A stretch of 64,000 nucleotides of DNA from Petrosia ficiformis (Eukaryota; Porifera; Demospongiae; Haplosclerida; Petrosiidae). The stretch's first letter is position 1. Each line of letters starts with the position of its first letter. The position numbers and the translations under genes are program-made. Below, in pieces: positions 48,295 through 60,540 of this stretch. The notes under the pieces are model-generated. The model was not told the origin of the DNA and ran no database searches. It worked only from the letters and a program-made list of their open reading frames with translations. Where the stretch lies: NCBI GenBank assembly GCA_947044365.1, contig OX345636.1:59027537-59091536 (forward strand), given 5' to 3'.

Positions 48295-48331
48295 AAGAAT
48301 CAAAAAGTTGATAAGCATTTGGATAAAACTG
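48295..48331 (+). CDS. linker exon 1 after the ankyrin domain
   Basis: A 37-nt exon following CTTTTAG (AG at 48293-48294) and ending before GTAAGT (48332). It enters in phase 0 from the ankyrin cap and leaves in phase 1. The residues K-N-Q-K-V-D-K-H-L-D-K-T are polar and lysine-rich. It is short, so the evidence is the good splice sites plus the phase agreement with the cap exon and the next three exons. Confidence 0.6.
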
Positions 48332-48490
48332 GTAAGTAAATATGGTATTGTTTTATTGGTTATATACACATGTACATGTACATGTACATGTAGATTGTAA
48401 TTGTTGTAATGATTGTTATGATTGTAATGATTGATTGCAATGATTGTAATGATTGTAATGATTGTAATGGATATCAGGTCTGGTACTTGG

Positions 48491-51400
48491 CCGGGTTGTG
48501 TCAAGCACTCTCCGGGCTTAAGCACAGTTTATGAAGTGCTTTATTTGAAGTGCTTCAAAGCCCTTTGTCAATTTAAGCACAAATGTTAATTTTCTGTGCT
48601 TGTAGTTAGTTACATGTACATTCTGATATTTACCACTTTTCCTTGCAACTACATGTACTGTAAGAGGGTATACAACTACCCTTATCAGCACATGTGTGAT
48701 AGCAGGTGTATAATCAAGACAATGACAGCTGTAGTAGCACTTTCAAGTGCTTTAAAGTAATTAAGTACTCTAACAAAGGGCTTGTGCTTAGGGTTAAGCA
48801 CATGCAGAAATGTTAATACTTGTATTTGTGCTTGTACTTGTACTTGTGCTTGTGCTTGTGCTTGTGTTTGTGTTTGTGCTTGTGTACTTATGCTTGTACT
48901 TGTGCTTGTATTTGTGCTTGTGTACTTGTGCATGTGCTTGTGCTTGTGCTTGTACTTGTACTTGTGCTTGTACTTGTGCTTATATTTGTGCTTGTGCTTG
49001 TACTTGTGCATGTGCTTGTGCTTGTGCTTGTGCTTGTACTTGTACTAATACTTGTACTTGTGCTTGTGCTTGTGCTTGTACTTGTACTAATACTTGTACT
49101 AATACTTGTACTTGTACTAATACTTGTACTTGTGCTTGTGTTTGTGCTTGTGCTTGTACTTACATGTATACTTGTACTTGTGCATGTTTTTGTATTTGTA
49201 CTTGTACTTGTGCTTGTATTTGTGCTTGTACTTGTACTAATACTTGTACTTGTGCTTGTGCTTGTACTTATACCTGTACTTGTGCATGTTTTTGTGTTTG
49301 TGCTTGTATTTGTACTGGTACTTGTGCGTGTACTTGTGCTTGTGCTTGTACTTGTACTAATACTTGTACTTGTGCTTGTGCTTGTATTTGTACTTGTGCA
49401 TGTGCTTGTACTTGTGCTTGTGCTTGTACTTATACCTGTACTTGTGCATGTTTTTGTGTTTGTGCTTGTATTTGTACTGGTACTTGTGCGTGTACTTGTG
49501 CTTGTGCTTGTACTTGTACTAATACTTGTACTTGTGCTTGTACTTGTACTAATACTTGTACTTGTGCTTGTGTTTGTGCTTGTGCTTGTACTTACATGTA
49601 TACTTGTACTTGTGCATGTGTTTGTATTTGTACTTGTACTTGTGCTTGTATTTGTGCTTGTACTTGTACTAATACTTGTACTTGTGCTTGTATTTGTGCT
49701 TGTACTTGTACTAATACTTGTACTTGTGCTTGTGTTTGTGCTTGTGCTTGTACTTATACTTGTACTTGTGCTTGTGTTTGTGCTTGTGCTTGTACTTACA
49801 TGTATACTTGTACTTGTGCATGTTTTTGTATTTGTACTTGTACTTGTGCTTGTATTTGTGCTTGTACTTGTACTAATACTTGTACTTGTGCTTGTGCTTG
49901 TACTTATACCTTTACTTGTGCATGTTTTTGTGTTTGTGCTTGTATTTGTACTGGTACTTGTGCGTGTACTTGTGCTTGTGCTTGTACTCGTACTAATACT
50001 TGTACTTGTGCTTGTGCTTGTGCTTGTATTTGTACTTGTGCATGTGCTTGTGCTTGTGCTTGTGCTTGTGCTTGTGCTTGTACTAATACTTGTACTTGTG
50101 CTGGTGTTTGTGCTTGTGCTTGTACTTATACTTGTACTTGTGCTTGTGTTTGTGCTTGTGCTTGTACTTACATGTATACTTGTACTTGTGCATGTTTTTG
50201 TGTTTGTGTTTGTATTTGTACTGGTACTTGTGCTTGTACTTGTGCTTGTGCTTGTACTTACATGTATACTTGTACTTGTGCATGTTTTTGTGTTTGTGCT
50301 TGTATTTGTACTTGTACTTGAGCTTGTATTTGTGCTTGTACTTGTACTAATACTTGTACTTGTGCTTGTGCTTGTATTTGTACTTGTGCATGTGCTTGTG
50401 CTTGTGCTTGTGCTTGTACTTGTACTAATACTTGTACTTGTGCTTGTACTTACATGTATACTTGTACTTGTGCATGTTTTTGTGTTTGTGCTTGTATTTG
50501 TACTTGTACTTGTGCTTGTATTTGTGCTTGTACTTGTACTAATACTTGTACTTCTGCTTGTGCTTGTACTTATACCTGTACTTGTGCATGTTTTTGTGTT
50601 TGTGCTTGTATTTGTACTTGTACTTGTGCTTGTACTTGTGCTTGTGCTTGTACTTGTACTAATACTTGTACTTGTGCTTGTGCTTGTATTTGTACTTGTG
50701 CATGTGCTTGTGCTTGTGCTTGTGCTTGTACTTGTACTAATACTTGTACTTGTGCTTGTATTTGTGCTTGTACTTGTACTAATACTTGTACTTGTGCTTG
50801 TGCTTGTACTTACATGTATACTTGTACTTGTGCATGTTTTTGTGTTTGTGTTTGTATTTGTACTGGTACTTGTGCTTGTACTTGTGCTTGTGCTTGTATT
50901 TGTACTTGTGCATGTGCTTGTGCTTGTGCTTGTACTTGTACTAATAGTTGTACTTGTGCTTGTATTTGTGCTTGTACTTGTACTAATACTTGTACTTGTG
51001 CTTGTGTTTGTGCTTGTGCTTGTACTTATACTTGTACTTGTGCTTGTGTTTGTGCTTGTGCTTGTACTTACATGTATACTTGTACTTGTGCATGTTTTTG
51101 TGTTTGTGCTTGTATTTGTACTTGTACTTGAGCTTGTATTTGTGCTTGTACTTGTACTAATACTTGTACTTGTGCTTGTGCTTGTATTTGTACTTGTGCA
51201 TGTGCTTGTGCTTGTGCTTGTGCTTGTACTTGTACTTGTACTAATACTTGTACTTGTGCTTGTACTTACATGTATACTTGTACTTGTGCATGTTTTTGTG
51301 TTTGTGCTTGTATTTGTACTTGTACTTGTGCTTGTATTTGTGCTTGTACTTGTACTAATACTTGTACTTCTGCTTGTGCTTGTACTTATACCTGTACTTG

Positions 51401-54400
51401 TGCATGTTTTTGTGTTTGTGCTTGTATTTGTACTTGTACTTGTGCTTGTACTTGTGCTTGTGCTTGTACTTGTACTAATACTTGTACTTGTGCTTGTGCT
51501 TGTATTTGTACTTGTGCATGTGCTTGTGCTTGTGCTTGTGCTTGTACTTGTACTAATACTTGTACTTGTGCTTGTATTTGTGCTTGTACTTGTACTAATA
51601 CTTGTACTTGTGCTTGTGCTTGTACTTACATGTATACTTGTACTTGTGCATGTTTTTGTATTTGTACTTGTACTTGTGCTTGTATTTGTGCTTGTACTTG
51701 TACTAATACTTGTACTTGTGCTTGTATTTGTGCTTGTACTTGTACTAATACTTGTACTTGTGCTTGTGCTTGTACTTACATGTATACTTGTACTTGTGCA
51801 TGTTTTTGTATTTGTACTTGTACTTGTGCTTGTATTTGTGCTTGTACTTGTACTAATACTTGTACTTGTGCTTGTGCTTGTACTTATACCTGTACTTGTG
51901 CATGTTTTTGTGTTTGTGCTTGTATTTGTACTGGTACTTGTGCGTGTACTTGTGCTTGTGCTTGTACTTGTACTAATACTTGTACTTGTGCTTGTGCTTG
52001 TATTTGTACTTGTGCATGTGCTTGTGCTTGTGCTTGTGCTTGTGCTTGTACTTGTACTAATACTTGTACTTGTGCTTGTGTTTGTGCTTGTGCTTGTACT
52101 TATACTTGTACTTGTGCTTGTGTTTGTGCTTGTGCTTGTACTTACATGTATACTTGTACTTCTGCATGTTTTTGTGTTTGTGCTTGTATTTGTACTTGTA
52201 CTTGAGCTTGTATTTGTGCTTGTACTTGTACTAATACTTGTACTTGTGCTTGTGCTTGTACTTATACCTGTACTTGTGCATGTTTTTGTGTTTGTGCTTG
52301 TATTTGTACTGGTACTTGTGCTTTTACTTGTGCCTGTGCTTGTGCTTGTACTTATACTTGTACTTGTGCTTGTGTTTGTGCTTGTGCTTGTACTTACATG
52401 TATACTTGTACTTGTGCATGTTTTTGTGTTTGTACTTGTACTTGTACTTGTACTTGTATTTGTGCTTGTGCTTGTACTTGTACTTGTACTTGTACTTGTA
52501 CTTGTATTTGTGCTTGTGCTTGTACTTGTACTTGTACTTGTACTTGTGCTTGTACTTGTACTTGTACTTGTAATTGTATTTGTGCTTGTGCTTGTGCTTG
52601 TGCTTGTAGTTGTACTTATACTTGTACTTGTGCTTGTATTTGTGCTTGTACTTGTACTTGTATTTGTGCTTGTGCTTGTGCTTGTGCTTGTACTTGTACT
52701 TGTACTTGTATTTGTGCTTGTGCTTGTGCTTGTGCTTGTGCTTGTGCTTGTGCTTGTGCTTGTACTTATACCTGTACTTGTGCATGTTTTTGCGTTTGTG
52801 CTTGTATTTGTACTGGTACTTGTGCGTGTACTTGTGCTTGTGCTTGTACTTGTACTAATACTTGTACTTGTGCTTGTGCTTGTATTTGTACTTGTGCATG
52901 TGCTTGTGCTTGTGCTTGTGCTTGTACTTGTACTAATATTTGTACTTGTGCTTGTACTTACATGTATACTTGTACTTGTGCATGTTTTTGTGTTTGTGCT
53001 TGTATTTGTACTAATACTTGTACTTGTGCTTGTGCTTGTACTTACATGTATACTTGTACTTGTGCATGTTTTTGTATTTGTACTTGTACTTGTGCTTGTA
53101 TTTGTGCTTGTACTTGTACTAATACTTGTACTTGTGCTTGTGCTTGTACTTATACCTGTACTTGTGCATGTTTTTGTGTTTGTGCTTGTATTTGTACTGG
53201 TACTTGTGCGTGTACTTGTGCTTGTGCTTGTACTCGTACTAATACTTGTACTTGTGCTTGTGCTTGTATTTGTACTTGTGCATGTGCTTGTGCTTGTGCT
53301 TGTGCTTGTGCTTGTGCTTGTACTAATACTTGTACTTGTGCTGGTGTTTGTGCTTGTGCTTGTACTTATACTTGTACTTGTGCTTGTGTTTGTGCTTGTG
53401 CTTGTACTTACATGTATACTTGTACTTGTGCATGTTTTTGTGTTTGTGTTTGTATTTGTACTGGTACTTGTGCTTGTACTTGTGCTTGTGCTTGTACTCG
53501 TACTAATACTTGTACTTGTGCTTGTGCTTGTATTTGTACTTGTGCATGTGCTTGTGCTTGTGCTTGTGCTTGTACTTGTACTAATACTTGTACTTGTGCT
53601 GGTGTTTGTGCTTGTGCTTGTACTTATACTTGTACTTGTGCTTGTGTTTGTGCTTGTGCTTGTACTTATATGTATACTTGTACTTGTGCATGTTTTTGTG
53701 TTTGTGCTTGTATTTGTACTGGTACTTGTGCTTGTACTTGTGCTTGTGCTTGTACTTGTACTAATACTTGTACTTGTGCTTGTGTTTGTGCTTGTGCTTG
53801 TACTTATACTTGTACTTGTGCTTGTGTTTGAGCTTGTGCTTGTACTTACATGTATACTTGTACTTCTGCATGTTTTTGTGTTTGTGCTTGTATTTGTACT
53901 GGTACTTGTGCTTGTACTTGTGCTTGTGCTTGTACTTGTACTAATACTTGTACTTGTGCTTGTGCTTGTATTTGTACTTGTGCATGTGCTTGTGCTTGTG
54001 CTTGTGCTTGTACTTGTACTAATACTTGTACTTGTGCTTGTGTTTGTGCTTGTGCTTGTACTTATACTTGTACTTGTGCTTGTGTTTGTGCTTGTGCTTG
54101 TACTTACATGTATACTTGTACTTGTGCATGTTTTTGTGTTTGTGCTTGTATTTGTACTAATACTTGTACTTGTGCTTGTGCTTGTATTTGTACTTGTGCA
54201 TGTGCTTGTGCTTGTGCTTGTGCTTGTACTTGTACTAATACTTGTACTTGTGCTTGTATTTGTGCTTGTACTTGTACTAATACTTGTACTTGTGCTTGTG
54301 TTTGTGCTTGTGCTTGTACTTATACTTGTACTTGTGCTTGTGTTTGAGCTTGTGCTTGTACTTACATGTATACTTGTACTTGTGCATGTTTTTGTGTTTG

Positions 54401-57302
54401 TGCTTGTATTTGTACTAATACTTGTACTTGTGCTTGTGCTTGTGCTTGTACTTACATGTATACTTGTACTTGTGCATGTTTTTGTATTTGTACTTGTACT
54501 TGTGCTTGTATTTGTGCTTGTACTTGTACTAATACTTGTACTTGTGCTTGTGCTTGTACTTATACCTGTACTTGTGCATGTTTTTGTGTTTGTGCTTGTA
54601 TTTGTACTGGTACTTGTGCGTGTACTTGTGCTTGTGCTTGTACTCGTACTAATACTTGTACTTGTGCTTGTATTTGTACTTGTGCATGTGCTTGTGCTTG
54701 TGCTTGTGCTTGTGCTTGTACTAATACTTGTACTTGTGCTGGTGTTTGTGCTTGTGCTTGTACTTATACTTGTACTTGTGCTTGTGTTTGTGCTTGTGCT
54801 TGTACTTACATGTATACTTGTACTTGTGCATGTTTTTGTGTTTGTGTTTGTATTTGTACTGGTACTTGTGCTTGTACTTGTGCTTGTGCTTGTACTCGTA
54901 CTAATACTTGTACTTGTGCTTGTGCTTGTATTTGTACTTGTGCATGTGCTTGTGCTTGTGCTTGTGCTTGTACTTGTACTAATACTTGTACTTGTGCTGG
55001 TGTTTGTGCTTGTGCTTGTACTTATACTTGTACTTGTGCTTGTGTTTGTGCTTGTGCTTGTACTTATATGTATACTTGTACTTGTGCATGTTTTTGTGTT
55101 TGTGCTTGTATTTGTACTGGTACTTGTGCTTGTACTTGTGCTTGTGCTTGTACTTGTACTAATACTTGTACTTGTGCTTGTGCTTGTATTTGTACTTGTG
55201 CATGTGCTTGTGCTTGTGCTTGTGCTTGTACTTGTACTAATACTTGTACTTGTGCTTGTATTTGTGCTTGTACTTGTACTAATACTTGTACTTGTGCTTG
55301 TGTTTGTGCTTGTGCTTGTACTTATACTTGTACTTGTGCTTGTGTTTGAGCTTGTGCTTGTACTTACATGTATACTTGTACTTCTGCATGTTTTTGTGTT
55401 TGTGCTTGTATTTGTACTGGTACTTGTGCTTGTACTTGTGCTTGTGCTTGTACTTGTACTAATACTTGTACTTGTGCTTGTGCTTGTATTTGTACTTGTG
55501 CATGTGCTTGTGCTTGTGCTTGTGCTTGTACTTGTACTAATACTTGTACTTGTGCTTGTATTTGTGCTTGTACTTGTACTAATACTTGTACTTGTGCTTG
55601 TGTTTGTGCTTGTGCTTGTACTTATACTTGTACTTGTGCTTGTGTTTGAGCTTGTGCTTGTACTTACATGTATACTTGTACTTGTGCATGTTTTTGTGTT
55701 TGTGCTTGTATTTGTACTTGTACTTGAGCTTGTACTTGTACTAATACTTGTACTTGTGCTTGTGCTTGTACTTATACCTGTACTTGTGCATGTTTTTGTG
55801 TTTGTGCTTGTATTTGTACTGGTACTTGTGCTTTTACTTGTGCTTGTGCTTGTGCTTGTACTTATACTTGTACTTGTGCTTGTGTTTGTGCTTGTGCTTG
55901 TACTTACATGTATACTTGTACTTGTGCATGTTTTTGTGTTTGTACTTGTACTTGTACTTGTACTTGTATTTGTGCTTGTGCTTGTACTTGTACTTGTACT
56001 TGTACTTGTACTTGTATTTGTGCTGGTGCTTGTACTTGTACTTGTACTTGTACTTTTGCTTGTACTTGTACTTGTACTTGTAATTGTATTTGTGCTTGTG
56101 CTTGTGCTTGTACTTGTGCTTGTACTTGTACTAATACTTGTACTTGTGCTTGTGCTTGTGCTTGTAGTTGTACTTATACTTGTACTTGTGCTTGTATTTG
56201 TGCTTGTACTTGTACTTGTATTTGTGCTTGTGCTTATGCTTGTGCTTGTACTTGTACTTGCACTTGTATTTGTGCTTGTGCTTGTGCTTGTGCTTGTGCT
56301 TGTGCTTGTGCTTGTGCTTGTACTTGTACTTGTACTTGTGCTTGTATTTGTGCTTGTACTTGTGCTTGTGCTTGTACTTGTGCTTGTACTTGTATTTGTG
56401 CTTGTGCTTGTGCTTGTGCTTGTGCTTGTGCTTGTACTTGTGCTTGTACTTGTATTTGTGCTTGTGCTTGTGCTTGTGCTTGTACTTGTACTTGTGCTTG
56501 TATTTGTGCTTGTACTTGTGCTTGTGCTTGTACTTGTGCTTGTACTTGTGCTTGTACTTGTATTTGTGCTTGTGCTTGTGCTTGTGCTTGTGCTTGTGCT
56601 TGTACTTGTACTAATACTTGTACTTGTACTTGTACTTGTGCTTGTACTTGTACTTGTACTTGTAATTGTATTTGTGCTTGTGCTTGTGCTTGTACTTGTG
56701 CTTGTACTTGTACTAATACTTGTACTTGTGCTTGTGCTTGTGCTTGTAGTTGTACTTATACTTGTACTTGTGCTTGTATTTGTGCTTGTACTTGTGCTTG
56801 TATTTGTGCTTGTGCTTGTGCTTGTGCTTGTGCTTGTACTTGTACTTGTACTTGTATTTGTGCTTGTGCTTGTGCTTGTGCTTGTGCTTGTGCTTGTGCT
56901 TGTGCTTGTACTTGTACTTGTACTTGTGCTTGTATTTGTGCTTGTACTTGTGCTTGTGCTTGTACTTGTGCTTGTACTTGTATTTGTGCTTGTGCTTGTG
57001 CTTGTGCTTGTGCTTGTACTTGTGCTTGTACTTGTATTTGTGCTTGTGCTTGTGCTTGTGCTTGTACTTGTACTTGTGCTTGTATTTGTGCTTGTACTTG
57101 TGCTTGTGCTTGTACTTGTGCTTGTACTTGTGCTTGTACTTGTATTTGTGCTTGTGCTTGTGCTTGTGCTTGTGTTTGTGCTTGTACTTGTGCTTGTACT
57201 TGTATTTGTGCTTGTACTAGTGCTTGTACTTGCACTTGACGTAATTTAAAAGTGCTTGCACTTGTACTGAAGCACTTTTCCAAAGGGCTTCACACAACCC
57301 TG
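48491..57302. mobile_element. TIR/foldback element with an expanded internal hexamer satellite
   Basis: The left end reads CCGGGTTGTGTCAAGCACT and the right end, read on the opposite strand, CCAGGGTTGTGTGAAGCCC, giving inverted ends of about 17 nt with about 2 mismatches plus a 1-nt indel. Inside the left end there are further short inverted motifs (GAAGTGCTTCAAAGCCC... at 48549-48580; AACAAAGGGCTTGTGC at 48772-48787), so the left arm can fold on itself. The right arm repeats AAGTGCTT and CCAAAGGGCTTC. The hexamer array lies between the arms. This fits a non-autonomous TIR element whose internal simple repeat expanded. No clear target duplication was found, so the superfamily is unknown. Confidence 0.55.
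48819..57239. repeat. 8.4-kb array of a CTTGTA/CTTGTG hexamer with higher-order repeats
   Basis: The array consists of CTTGTR hexamers (R = A or G) with recurring variants such as CTAATA, TTTGTG, CATGTT and TACATG. The register is kept so well that all three forward frames and several reverse frames stay open for long stretches, the longest from 48820 to 57249. Variant order is not random: a segment starting near 50454 recurs near 51270, and one near 52400 recurs near 55910, showing higher-order duplications of about 0.8 and 3.5 kb. It is intronic repeat DNA, not a coding sequence, because two-residue repeats in every frame are the arithmetic result of a 6-nt unit. Confidence 0.95.
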
Positions 57303-57579
57303 GTCTTAGAGTGGGCGACCTTTGGATTTACCCAGGATCCCCAACATACCACAGAAAGAATGGGCCTGGAATGGATCGTTTTGTAATTTACAAATGACTA
57401 ATCACTTCTTGTCTAGATAATAAATTGATTTAACAACAGTATTCAATTGATTTTAAAGCATTAAAATCTGATTTCTGTAGTATAACATCATACTCACATA
57501 ATAACAAGTTAATTAAGGACATAATATAATAAGTGACCACACCATCATGAATAAATTATTATCTAGGATCATTACTACT

Positions 57580-58210
57580 ATTGTAGTCTTGTGTAGCCAA
57601 GCACTGCAACTCTACGAGTGACTCCCAGAGTCTTGTCACATGACTCTTGACATTACATTTTTAATTAAAGCTGATTTTTCAAAATACAGATAATCAACGT
57701 AACATTTGCATGCGTGGAACAGTCTCCCGTCACCTTCAATACAACCCACATTACTTGAGTAGGTGTTTAAAATGGCAAAGCAGCAAAAACGAAAATTATA
57801 TAGTCATGTCTTTAAACACGCGTCTTACACTAAATATTATTATTAGAGTTAGTTGACCAATAGCTAAGATATTATACTACATAGATAATGAAATTCCTGA
57901 GAGAAGCACAGTTTGTCTGGAAGCTCTATTTGAACTAATTATGTTTTCTTTAATTTTATTGTTTATCTATACAGTATAATAACTTATCTATTTGTCCACT
58001 AACTCTTGGATTATAGATAATCATATTTATAAGCATTTAAAGTCATGTCTGCTTCTCCATTTTAAACACCTACTCAAGTTAAGTGGGTTGCACCTAAGGA
58101 CTACTGATATATCTCTGATCAAACACTATCCATACAGTGTATTAGACCATCTCTTGATCATAGAGAGGAGGGGCTTGCTACACAAGACTAGCGTTCAAAA
58201 TATGCAAATA
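57580..58210. repeat. large imperfect inverted repeat (foldback)
   Basis: 57580-57860 and 57970-58210 contain reverse-complementary parts: TAGTCTTGTGTAGC, ACTTGAGTAGGTGTTTAAAA and AGTTAGT(T/G)GAC. The arms have diverged. The open frame at 57992-58234 lies in the right arm and is not recognised as a gene. Confidence 0.55.
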
Positions 58211-58357
58211 TTTCTATCCCAGACCAATAAATAATCCCTTAAAGTTTTAAGTTTTATAGTTTGTATTAATACATGTATATTAGTTATATTAGGTGTTTTG
58301 GTTGTATGAATTGTATTGTAATACTGATTTTTTTTAAACTTTTTTTTCCATTTGCAG

Positions 58358-58405
58358 ACATTAATCGAAAAGTAGCCATGCAGAAGAAGCCTGAAGCAGT
58401 GCCAG
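58358..58405 (+). CDS. linker exon 2
   Basis: A 48-nt exon after a long pyrimidine tract ending TTTGCAG (AG at 58356-58357), with donor GTACTA at 58406. It is phase 1 in and phase 1 out, matching the exon at 48295. Residues run D-I-N-R-K-V-A-M-Q-K-K-P-E-A-V-P-G. The end K-K-P-E-x-V-P-G and the donor context closely resemble the following exon, which suggests an exon duplication. Confidence 0.65.
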
Positions 58406-58883
58406 GTACTAAATACACTTCCAATGTTTTCATAGTAAATAAGTACAATATCTTATACATTGTACATAGCTACATTTAGAAAAGTTACCAAGGATAGCAA
58501 AACAGGTGTTTGTCAAAATAAAGGGGAGCAAACCCCTCATCTGTTTACATAAGCACATGCCCAACTAGGGAGGTCTGGTGACAGGGTTCCTCAGGAAATT
58601 TTTATATTACAATCTCTGAGATCACTTTTGGTTGCATATTCAGACTAATGTTTGACCTCAAAAGATTGCAACTTAATAATTTGTTGTGAAACTCTACTAG
58701 TAATTTATTAATAGTACAATACTATATTATTTGTAATTCAGACATAGTAGTTACCATTCTAATAGTTAATTAAGAGCATAATATAATAAATCACCACACC
58801 TGTTATGAATAAATGGTTGCTAGGGCAACATGTGCAAATCTATATGCTCAGCATCTATTTATTATACTCCCTGAGTGTTTTAA

Positions 58884-59482
58884 CCCTTAGAGCACTGATG
58901 TCACATATATGTGACATTTCACCCCTGCGTCGGTCGCCGTCTGTTCCTGGCTACACGAAGCTGTCCAAATGCTTGTAATTGGCGTCAAGCACAAGCTGAT
59001 GAACGTGGCTAAAAAAGTTGATGATTTTTCAGCCGCCCTTTGGCCTAAATAACGACTACGGGGGAAATTTTAAATAAGGGTGTCCCCCCGTTAATGCGGG
59101 GGTTGGAAGGGGGCGCAGCCCCCTCGCTGCCGACGAATTTTGCATTTTTTGACCCCGCCCACGCCCTCTGGTGGGTAGCTGAGGCATTTTCCTTGCTGTG
59201 AAACCTGAAATCGTGGGTGTAGCTGGTGCCAACATGCAGTGGGGTCATTTTGTTAGCCCCAGTTCCAGTCAAAAGAGGGAGAGCACTGCATTTGATTTGA
59301 TCCTACGATGCGCTTGGGGACTTTCGAGTCCCGGTAAGCAAGTTGGTTGAAGTAGTACTCCATGTCGGAAAAGGAGCCAAGTTTGGGGTAGAGAAAGTGA
59401 ACGGTGGCCAAATTATATGCAATAGAGTCGCCAGTGTTGGAAATGGGAAGAATTTTGAAAAACAGGCTCAGTGCTCTAAGGG
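58884..59482. mobile_element. piggyBac-like MITE, full-length copy
   Basis: The element is flanked by TTAA on both sides (58880-58883 and 59483-59486). Its ends are CCCTTAGAGCACTGA and the exact inverse TCAGTGCTCTAAGGG. Next to the left end lies a perfect palindrome ATGTCACATATATGTGACAT (58898-58917). A TTAA target and a CCC start are hallmarks of piggyBac. The interior is GC-richer than the surroundings and has no recognisable transposase. A truncated copy begins at 1936, a reverse fragment lies at about 43321-43525, and a solo end lies at 37821-37843. Confidence 0.75.
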
Positions 59483-59579
59483 TTAATGATTGTATTATTT
59501 GTATTACATGTAGTGATAAAAGTTGTAATAGTCACATGTATATAGTTTGTATTGGTTATAAAAATTGTTTACTTGTATT

Positions 59580-59982
59580 TAGGGCTGGGACAAAGGTGGG
59601 AAAACAGCCTTTAAAGCTTCGTCAGCAAAAGTGAACGAAAGTTCGAAGATTCACACGTGTTTTTATCAATGTTGGTCTTACCTTGATTGGCTATAGAAAG
59701 CCTCCAAAACAGTGTTATTGCTTTATAATGAGAACTAGTGTGGTTCCTGTCAGTGTTTCTATCAAGATTAGGCACCGCTGGACTAAGAAATAAGACAAAA
59801 GCAACCAGCAACACAGCCTCACATTTCATGAAACACGCCCACATTATTAGCCACAAGTGTGAAGTGTCCATGCACAAACATTAAAGTAGGCGTGGCAGCG
59901 AAGCTTCAAAGGTAGAAATGTAGCTTTGAATGCACAACCAACGAACGAAGATTGAACCTTCTAACCTTCATTCCCACCCCTA
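59580..59982. mobile_element. hAT MITE with 8-bp target duplication CTTGTATT
   Basis: The ends are TAGGGCTGGGA (59580-59590) and the inverse of TAGGGGTGGGA (ending 59982). Both sides carry the 8-bp direct repeat CTTGTATT (59572-59579 and 59983-59990), as expected for hAT. The right duplication is also the start of the nonamer array. The interior shows no transposase frame. Confidence 0.75.
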
Positions 59983-60515
59983 CTTGTATTACTTGTATTA
60001 CTTGTATTACTTGTATTACTTGTATTACTTGTATTACTTGTATTACTTGTATTACTTGTATTACTTGTATTACTTGTATTACTTGTATTACTTGTATTAC
60101 TTGTGTTACTTGTATTAGTAGTATTACTTGTATTACTTGTATTACTTGTATTACTTGTATTACTTGTGTTACTTGTATTAGTAGTATTACTTGTATTACT
60201 TGTATTACTTGTATTACTCGTATTACTTGTATTACTTGTATTACTTGTATTACTCGTATTACTTGTATTACTTGTATTACTTGTATTACTTGTATTACTC
60301 GTATTACTTGTATTACTTGTATTAGTTGTATTACTTGTAATAGTTGTATTAGTTGTATTACTTGTATTACTTGTATTACTTGTATTACTCGTATTACTTG
60401 TATTACTTGTATTACTTGTATTACTTGTATTACTCGTATTACTTGTATTACTTGTATTAGTTGTATTACTTGTAATAGTTGTATTAGTTGTATTACTTGT
60501 ATTACTTGTATTACT
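59983..60515. repeat. CTTGTATTA nonamer minisatellite
   Basis: About 530 nt of a nearly perfect 9-nt repeat with variants such as CTCGTATTA, TTAGTATTA, CTTGTAATA and CTTGTGTTA. Two stretches within it (around 60300-60380 and 60430-60510) share the same variant order, so segments have duplicated. The open frames through it are an effect of the 9-nt period and are not genes. Confidence 0.95.
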
Positions 60516-60540
60516 CATATCAGGAGCCCAGAATGATGTT

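Larger units (their letters stand above)
48332..58357 (+). other. 10-kb intron carrying the CTTGTR hexamer array
   Basis: Almost the whole intron is one element with terminal inverted repeats (48491-57302) containing the hexamer array. The remainder holds a GATTGTAAT tract (48390-48470) and, after 57302, an inverted-repeat (foldback) region at 57580-58210. No exon is supported inside. Confidence 0.65.

Noticed and set aside
48820..57249. 2809-codon open frame (alternating Leu-Val), and the overlapping Thr-Cys and Tyr-Leu frames
   Set aside because: All frames of a CTTGTR hexamer lack stops, and making one from these codons needs several changes. The array lies within an intron of a gene on the same strand and inside a TIR element, so the frame is an effect of the repeat period.
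48685..57283. Lys-His/Lys-Tyr and Gln-Ala/Gln-Val open frames on the minus strand in and beside the array
   Set aside because: Reverse-strand readings of the same hexamer repeat, with no domain and no plausible start.
57992..58234. 80-codon frame
   Set aside because: It lies in the right arm of an inverted repeat. It has no recognised motif and no phase-compatible donor that I trust.
59983..60515. CRISPR array
   Set aside because: Units are 9 nt with no spacers, and the surroundings are eukaryotic.
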